Below the pieces are notes generated by a model. It worked only from the letters and a program-made list of their open reading frames with translations. It did no database searches and was not told the DNA's origin. A stretch of 10,856 bases of DNA from Methanoregula sp. (GTDB lineage Archaea; Halobacteriota; Methanomicrobia; Methanomicrobiales; Methanospirillaceae), in contig NZ_PIZH01000031.1 in NCBI RefSeq assembly GCF_002835825.1, positions 1 through 10,856 on the forward strand, read 5' to 3'. Shown piece by piece: positions 6,258-10,856 of the stretch; the stretch's first letter is position 1; each line of letters starts with the position of its first letter. Position numbers and translations under genes: made by a program.

Positions 6258-7058
6258 TTAGATCTTCTTGTACAGGTTCCCGTACACGACAACGCCTTTC
6301 TTCTTCTTGTGGCGCTCACCCATGTCGCCGATGAAGTGGGCAAACTTTGCCTTTGCACCATCGACTTCGAGCTCGACTTCGCCATTTGGCTTGAAGCCGG
6401 GCATCATGACTTCGATGGAACCGAAGACGATGATCGTGCCCTCGACCATCTGGCCGCCGAGTTTGCTCTTGGCATTGCCCTTGACCGTGAGCTTGCCACC
6501 CTCGGCGTGGGTCAGCGCATGGACGTCAACGTCACCGTTGACTACAATCTCACCGCCCAGCATATACATGCCGATATCGGATCCGGCATTACCCATGACA
6601 AGGATCCTGCCACCGGACATGCCTCTCCAGTCGCCGCGGTAGGCGGCGCCGAGGTAGTTGCCGGCATTGCCTTCGATGACCATTTCGCCGCCTTTCATGG
6701 CAGTTGCAGCGAATGCACCCACATCGCCCTTTACGGTGAGCTTACCGCCCTTCATCCAGGCACCGACGTACTGGTCGGCCGGTCCCTCGATGACAACCTC
6801 GCCGGCGGTCATCTTGAAACCGATGTACTTGACTTTCTGTGCATCGCCTTTGACAACGATCTTCGTGTCGGCAGCAGTTGCTCCGGCATTGCCCTTGACA
6901 TCGAAATATTTGCCAAGGGTTGAGGGGACATTCCCCTCAAAGACCGGGAGTTCTGCAATCTGGGCCGCGCTCTTGCCGGCGAATGCATCGGGGGAGATGG
7001 TGTCTGCCTCAAGATACAGTGCAGGCGCGTTTTTCATGGTTATGGTAACGGTTTCCAT
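6258..7058 (-). CDS. fwdC: Formylmethanofuran dehydrogenase subunit C
   Basis: 266 residues. FwdC (FmdC) is the beta-helical structural subunit of tungsten/molybdenum formylmethanofuran dehydrogenase, related to the C-terminal domain of glutamate synthase. Residues 70-215 are a run of Gly-rich repeats of about 18-20 residues with the pattern (hydrophobic)-V-x-G-(D/N)-A/V-G-x-x-(hydrophobic)-G, e.g. GKLTVKGDVGAF, GEMVIEGNAGNY, GRILVMGNAGSD, GKLTVKGNAKSK. These form the coils of a right-handed beta-helix. The Lys-rich end (KKKKGVVVYGNLYKKI) is family-like. Last gene of the operon, 11 nt after fwdA. A strong Shine-Dalgarno AGGTGG overlaps the fwdA stop codon (TGAGGTGG) with 6 nt to the ATG, implying translational coupling. 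Length is about as expected for the family. The Fwd versus Fmd (W versus Mo) label cannot be decided from sequence. Confidence 0.95.
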   Translation of the reverse strand: METVTITMKNAPALYLEADTISPDAFAGKSAAQIAELPVFEGNVPSTLGKYFDVKGNAGATAADTKIVVKGDAQKVKYIGFKMTAGEVVIEGPADQYVGAWMKGGKLTVKGDVGAFAATAMKGGEMVIEGNAGNYLGAAYRGDWRGMSGGRILVMGNAGSDIGMYMLGGEIVVNGDVDVHALTHAEGGKLTVKGNAKSKLGGQMVEGTIIVFGSIEVMMPGFKPNGEVELEVDGAKAKFAHFIGDMGERHKKKKGVVVYGNLYKKI

Positions 7059-7069
7059 CTTCTTCCACC

Positions 7070-8779
7070 TCAGTTGGTTGCATCAACCTCGATTGCATAC
7101 GGGTTCGGGACAAAGTGGTGCCCGAGCGCTTCGTAGTTGGCCTGCGTCATGCTATAATACTTGACGAACTTCTCGTTGATGTCGCGGGCAACCTGCGGGT
7201 TCTCCTTTGCCTTGACACTGACCCAGAGGGTGCGCTTGTTGCCGTTGCTGACAATCTCGCCGTTGCTGACAACCTGGACACCGCTCTTGAAGAACGCTGC
7301 GCAGCGGCTGAATGCCTTCTCGATGTCGTCGGGGTTCGCGATCGGCTTGTCGGGGTTGATGTTGTAGATGGCAACATCGGCGTCCATGCCGGGCTTTAAG
7401 CCTCCGCACATGGCGGCAAGGCCGAGGGACTTTGCGGGACCTGCACGAGTCATCTGGGCAAGCTCGTAGAGCGAGATCTCGCGGTCGAGCGTGCCGAGGG
7501 CGGTCTGGGAAAGGACCTTGTCCTTGTGCTTGAAGGATTCGATCTGCTGCTTCCGGGCCTTTTCGGACATCAACCACTTGTACACGCGGGGGTACCGGGT
7601 GAACGGTCCTGCGTTCGGGTGGTCGGTGGTGATGTAGCAGCGCATCGGGTCCTTCATCATGAGGGCAATCTCTAACCCGATTGCCCACTGGATAGCACAG
7701 ACGGAGATTGACGGGCTGTAGATGTACGGGACCACACCGGCTGCGGTCTCAAGCTCGACATCGCAGTTGGCCCACTTGAGGTGGTTGAGGCCGGTGAGGT
7801 GGTGCTCGAACGGTCCGTCAGCAGTCATCGTGGTGGTCTCGTCAAGGGTGACGTTACCGGTATCGATGGTAATGTTCTTGTTCTTGTTGACGTAGTCCGT
7901 GATCTCCTTAGCGCCCGACTCGAAATCTCCCCAGTTGGTGCCCTTGTAGGCATGGAACTGGGAGTGGGTGAGGTGCATGACCTGCTCGCGGCCGAACTTG
8001 TTCTTGGCCTTGATACCTTCGGCAAGCTTCATGGTGTCGAGGGTTGTCTGGTAGCACCCGGGGTTCCCGAGGTTGTTGGGGTGGATGTGCATCGAGTGCG
8101 GGAGGCCGAGGTACTCGTTTGCCTCCATGAGGCCCCTGACAATCTCTGCCGGGGTGATGTCGAAGTACGGGACAGGGTCATTGACTGTGAGACAGTTCAG
8201 GCCCCAGCCCCAGGCTTCGGTGCCGCCGGGGTTGACCACCTTGATTGCGTATCCCTTAGTGACATTGAGAAGCCAGGCGCAGTAGGCTGCGGTGTTCTCG
8301 ATCTCCTGGTTCTTGAGGTACTCAAGGACGAACCAGTTGTTACCGAACACGGGGAATGCACCCTCGTCGATAATGGGTGTGTCGCGGATCTCCTCGTGCA
8401 CGTGGCGGGAGAAGAGCGGGGGCATTGCTGCTTCCATAGCAACGCCAAATCCCATCTTGGCATACTCGTACCCGGTCTTGAACGTGGTCGGGATAGAGGC
8501 ACCGCCACCCATCCGCTCCATGCCCTTTGTCGGGGTGCAGCTGAAGAGCTTGTCCTCGGGCCGGTAGATGCGGCCGAGGTTGACCTTGGGGCCGGCAACA
8601 TGGGCGTGGATCTCCACGGCGCCTGCCATGACGGTCTTGTCCTTGGCGTCGATCACTTTTGCAGAGGAGCCGACCTTGTCAACGATCTTCCCATCCTTGA
8701 TACAGATATCCTTCTTGTCGCCCTTGATGCCCTGGACCGGGTCAAAGACGTGGCCGTTCTTGATGATATATTCTGACAT
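7070..8779 (-). CDS. fwdA: Formylmethanofuran dehydrogenase subunit A (amidohydrolase)
   Basis: 569 residues, the usual length. FwdA (FmdA) condenses formate made by FwdB with the amino group of methanofuran, using a binuclear metal site of the dihydroorotase/urease amidohydrolase superfamily. Ligands can be located: His58 and His60 in EIHAHVAG, Lys180 in KGYAIKVVNPGG (equivalent to the carboxylated lysine), His231/His233 in SMHIHPNN, and Asp386 in TTDHPN. All are intact, so the active site looks functional. The N-terminal MSEYIIKNGHVFDPVQGIKG is the typical small beta-sandwich strand of amidohydrolases. The gene starts 1 nt after the fwdB stop codon, with a GGGGGT Shine-Dalgarno-like stretch inside the end of fwdB. 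Followed by fwdC in the same operon. Confidence 0.97.
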   Translation of the reverse strand: MSEYIIKNGHVFDPVQGIKGDKKDICIKDGKIVDKVGSSAKVIDAKDKTVMAGAVEIHAHVAGPKVNLGRIYRPEDKLFSCTPTKGMERMGGGASIPTTFKTGYEYAKMGFGVAMEAAMPPLFSRHVHEEIRDTPIIDEGAFPVFGNNWFVLEYLKNQEIENTAAYCAWLLNVTKGYAIKVVNPGGTEAWGWGLNCLTVNDPVPYFDITPAEIVRGLMEANEYLGLPHSMHIHPNNLGNPGCYQTTLDTMKLAEGIKAKNKFGREQVMHLTHSQFHAYKGTNWGDFESGAKEITDYVNKNKNITIDTGNVTLDETTTMTADGPFEHHLTGLNHLKWANCDVELETAAGVVPYIYSPSISVCAIQWAIGLEIALMMKDPMRCYITTDHPNAGPFTRYPRVYKWLMSEKARKQQIESFKHKDKVLSQTALGTLDREISLYELAQMTRAGPAKSLGLAAMCGGLKPGMDADVAIYNINPDKPIANPDDIEKAFSRCAAFFKSGVQVVSNGEIVSNGNKRTLWVSVKAKENPQVARDINEKFVKYYSMTQANYEALGHHFVPNPYAIEVDATN

Positions 8780-8780
8780 G

Positions 8781-10097
8781 TTATGCTACCCCCTTGAGCT
8801 TCTTGAGACGGTCACGGACCATGATGAGGAATGCCTCGTCCGTGATCATGCCCTGGGGTGGCTCGACTACCTTGCGGCAGTCGATTGGCACATTGTCCAT
8901 ACGATAGCAGTTACCACCGCATTCTACACCGTTGAAGGCAACGGGGACATGGAGCTTGGAGACACCGGAGGTCGGGGTCAGGTGCGGGTCAATACAGACC
9001 GAGTCAACGTTTGCGATAGCCTTAACTGCGCTGATTGGGAAGTGTGCACCGGGATCGCTGCCAATGGTAAACATGGCATCGACTTCGCCACGGGCAAGGA
9101 GATCAATGGAGCTTGTGTCACCCGGGTTGTAGCGGGCAAACCCGCGCGTGAGGTCAACGGAGTACGGGAACCCGAACTGCCAGGCGAAGACTTCACCGGA
9201 GCCGGTAACATTGTAGTGGCCCCGCATCGGCATGATCGAGTATTTCGTGTACTCGTTGAGGTCCTTTGTAAGGGCGATGGCCTCGTCGATGTTGTGGTTC
9301 TTGGAGAGTGACTGGGTGACTCCCATGCCGAAGAAGATGATACCGAACCGGCCGCTCTTTAAGGTATCAGCCGCCTCGCGGATCTTCTCGGAGGGGATTC
9401 CGGCAACCACATCAGGAAGCCATTCTCCCTTGAGAGCGATGCGCAGTGCATTGAGAAGTTCATAGTCGCGGCCCTGCTCGACCTGAAGGTGCATGTCAGC
9501 CATCTTGGCAGTGTCGGTGCAGCGGGGGTCGACGACCACAAGCTTCCTGCTCATCTGTCCCTTGCCGGTGAAGAACCCGCGGGGGAAGATGGAGTACCGG
9601 GACATGTGCCGGGGGTGGGCATGTGCCGGGTTGCAGCCCCAGAAAATGACACGATCGGCACGGTTCTTGACTTCACCGAGCGTACAGGTTGGGAGACCGA
9701 TATCCTGGACTGCGATAAGGGTCGTGCCGTGACAGACGGCTGCCGTGTTGTCACAGCAGGCCTTTGCGATCTCGGCGATCTCGTTACCCACGCTCTGGGC
9801 CTCGCAGTTGGTGGAGGACCAGCCGTACATCAGGGGCTTCTTGGCTTTTGCAAGGAGCTTTGCGGTATAGTCTGCGGCATCTTCGTACGAGATCTCCTTC
9901 CAGCTGCCGTCATCCTGGCGGAGCCGGGGTTTCATGACGCGATCGGAGGACTGGGAATGGAGGAACTTCTCTGTCCCGATGACACAGGCATTTGCCACTT
10001 CGAGGAGCTTCTTGCCATCATCCGATACAGTAACCTCGATATCATCACAGAGAGTCCCGCAGAACGGGCAGATTACATCGGTGATTACTTTCGTCAT
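8781..10097 (-). CDS. fwdB: Formylmethanofuran dehydrogenase subunit B (catalytic, cysteine form)
   Basis: 438 residues from the ATG at 10097. This is the catalytic tungsto/molybdopterin subunit of the formate dehydrogenase/DMSO reductase superfamily, which reduces CO2 to formate with electrons from the complex's Fe-S chain. The N-terminus carries the [4Fe-4S] motif C10-x2-C13-x3-C17...C38 (CPFCGTLC, NAC). The metal ligand is Cys122 in AAVCHGTT, codon TGT at 9734-9732, corresponding to the Cys/selenocysteine position of the family; this is the non-selenium form. Pterin-binding stretches include WGCNPAHAHPRH and VVVDPRCTDTA. The ATG overlaps the fwdD stop as ATGA, with GGTGA 7 nt upstream; an in-frame start 18 nt earlier lies inside fwdD and is less likely. 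W versus Mo use cannot be read from the sequence. Confidence 0.97.
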   Translation of the reverse strand: MTKVITDVICPFCGTLCDDIEVTVSDDGKKLLEVANACVIGTEKFLHSQSSDRVMKPRLRQDDGSWKEISYEDAADYTAKLLAKAKKPLMYGWSSTNCEAQSVGNEIAEIAKACCDNTAAVCHGTTLIAVQDIGLPTCTLGEVKNRADRVIFWGCNPAHAHPRHMSRYSIFPRGFFTGKGQMSRKLVVVDPRCTDTAKMADMHLQVEQGRDYELLNALRIALKGEWLPDVVAGIPSEKIREAADTLKSGRFGIIFFGMGVTQSLSKNHNIDEAIALTKDLNEYTKYSIMPMRGHYNVTGSGEVFAWQFGFPYSVDLTRGFARYNPGDTSSIDLLARGEVDAMFTIGSDPGAHFPISAVKAIANVDSVCIDPHLTPTSGVSKLHVPVAFNGVECGGNCYRMDNVPIDCRKVVEPPQGMITDEAFLIMVRDRLKKLKGVA

Positions 10098-10501
10098 CCT
10101 ACTTTCACCCCGCACTGTTTCTGCACGAGTTCTATTCCCAGGAGGACAGGCTCGTTCATTGCGATCTCAACCTTTGCCGGCGTTCCCTTGAACGTAGGCA
10201 TGCCGGTGGAGTAGGTGTTGTCGCTCACAACGGAGTTTGCCCAGGGCCCCATCGGGATGAAGGCAACGCCCGGGTGGGGTCCCTGCGTGGCCTCGACGGC
10301 CTTGACGATGACACTACCGTAATCGGTCGTGACCTTCACGTTGGTGTTCTTCCATGCGCCGAGTTTCTTTAAGTCGGTGGAGTCCATCTCGATGATGCCG
10401 CAGGCGGTGCGGTACGAGGGCTTCTCCTTGCCGCTCTCGATTGCAACGCCCTGCTGGATGGTCCTGCCGGAGATCAGGTTAACGCTGATTGAGTTTGCCA
10501 T
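10094..10501 (-). CDS. fwdD: Formylmethanofuran dehydrogenase subunit D
   Basis: 135 residues. FwdD (FmdD) is the small molybdopterin-dinucleotide-binding subunit, corresponding to the C-terminal domain of formate dehydrogenases. It completes the cofactor site with FwdB. The sequence is a beta-barrel-like domain: an opening strand with the NLISGRT motif, the ML/DLKKLGAWKNTNVKVTT segment, then GPHPGVAFIPMGPWAN, typical of this subunit. The ending ELVQKQCGVKVG is also family-like. It lies 13 nt after the ferredoxin gene, with GAGGAAT as Shine-Dalgarno, and its stop codon overlaps the fwdB start by 4 nt, so the two are likely translationally coupled. Confidence 0.93.
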   Translation of the reverse strand: MANSISVNLISGRTIQQGVAIESGKEKPSYRTACGIIEMDSTDLKKLGAWKNTNVKVTTDYGSVIVKAVEATQGPHPGVAFIPMGPWANSVVSDNTYSTGMPTFKGTPAKVEIAMNEPVLLGIELVQKQCGVKVG

Positions 10502-10514
10502 GGTATTCCTCGCT

Positions 10515-10775
10515 TCAGGCCTCGGTCGGGATCTGCACTCCCTTTCCGGAGAGGCGGATCACATCGTACGGGCAGGCGTTCACGCAGACGCCGCAGCCGG
10601 CGCAAAGCTCGGCCTTGACATCGAGGTGTACAGACTTCCCGTTCTTCACGGCATAGATCTTTTCCTTGGTTGCCGGGTCCACGGTATATAGCTCGAGGGC
10701 ATCAACCGGGCATGCGATGACGCAGTTGCCACAACCGGTGCATCGCTCCATGTTTACATGTACAGAAAACGCCAT
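10515..10775 (-). CDS. fwdG: 2[4Fe-4S] ferredoxin of formylmethanofuran dehydrogenase (FwdG-like)
   Basis: 86 residues from the ATG at 10775 (MAFSVHVNMERC). Two canonical C-x2-C-x2-C-x3-C-P motifs are seen: C12, C15, C18, C22 and C58, C61, C64, C68. A 35-residue insert between them (ALELYTVDPATKEKIYAVKNG) is characteristic of the FwdG-type electron-transfer subunit. Its role is to deliver low-potential electrons to FwdB. It is the first gene of the operon, 13 nt before fwdD. A GTG codon 15 nt upstream (10790) is in frame, but GTGAT at that position makes a plausible Shine-Dalgarno for the ATG, so 10775 is preferred. The longer polyferredoxin FwdF is not in the window. A generic ferredoxin is the alternative, but operon position favours FwdG. 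Confidence 0.88.
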   Translation of the reverse strand: MAFSVHVNMERCTGCGNCVIACPVDALELYTVDPATKEKIYAVKNGKSVHLDVKAELCAGCGVCVNACPYDVIRLSGKGVQIPTEA

Positions 10776-10819
10776 GCGTATCACACACACTGTCGTCGTA
10801 AAATTATGATTTCCCGGCT

Positions 10820-10832
10820 GGTTAGTTAAAGG
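10820..10832 (-). promoter_or_regulatory. Promoter of the fwd operon
   Basis: On the minus strand, TTTAACTAAC preceded by GGAAACC resembles a BRE/TATA pair, about 45-57 nt upstream of the ferredoxin ATG. Transcription would start near 10797, giving a leader of about 20-25 nt that contains the GTGAT ribosome binding site. A second AT-rich stretch (CATAATTTTACG, about 10798-10809) could be an alternative TATA with a near-leaderless start. Confidence 0.4.
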
Positions 10833-10856
10833 TTTCCAAATGGATATTCATACAAC

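Noticed and set aside
7781..8776. Plus-strand 331-codon frame over fwdA, and similar frames over fwdB and fwdC
   Set aside because: Shadows of highly conserved minus-strand genes; the translations are low in recognisable structure.
9732..9734. Possible selenocysteine codon at the FwdB metal ligand
   Set aside because: The codon reads TGT (Cys) on the minus strand, so no TGA recoding is involved.

Overview
The window is archaeal, from a methanogen. The right half is an operon for formylmethanofuran dehydrogenase, the first enzyme of CO2-reducing methanogenesis. Promoters are TATA-like boxes near -25 to -35, terminators are T-runs, and some genes appear leaderless. The moderately GC-rich, GC3-biased coding DNA, the gene content and the lineage-restricted membrane proteins fit order Methanomicrobiales (for example a Methanoregula-like organism). 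The genus is inference only.

Layout. (1) 1-1226, minus strand: histidinol dehydrogenase (hisD), cut at its C-terminus by the window edge. (2) 1227-1440: no gene, but a cluster of small perfect hairpins between two minus-strand genes. (3) 1441-1995, minus: four-helix membrane protein of the UPF0114/YqhA family. (4) 2130-3185 and 3398-5065, plus: two paralogous single-pass membrane proteins. Each has an N-terminal PH/GRAM-like domain, a disordered linker, one membrane helix, a second linker and a conserved C-terminal domain predicted to lie outside the cell. They are separated by a hairpin-plus-T-run terminator. (5) 5183-6109, plus: an orphan siroheme sulfite-reductase-like protein with an inserted 2x[4Fe-4S] module (AsrC-like, or Dsr-like protein of methanogens), probably leaderless. 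(6) 6258-10775, minus: a tight operon read as ferredoxin (fwdG-like), fwdD, fwdB, fwdA, fwdC, converging on the sulfite-reductase-like gene.

How the genes work together. In the fwd operon, the ferredoxin brings low-potential electrons. FwdB and FwdD form the tungsto/molybdopterin formate dehydrogenase module that reduces CO2 to formate. FwdA, a binuclear-metal amidohydrolase, condenses formate with methanofuran, and FwdC is the beta-helical scaffold. All key ligands seen are intact. The metal-ligating residue of FwdB is Cys (TGT), not selenocysteine.

The least explained parts are the tandem PH-like membrane paralogues, whose linker lengths on the two sides of the membrane are swapped; the partnerless siroheme protein; and the hairpin cluster at 1276-1434, in which two units share loop, spacer length and 3' tail but have different, compensating stems.
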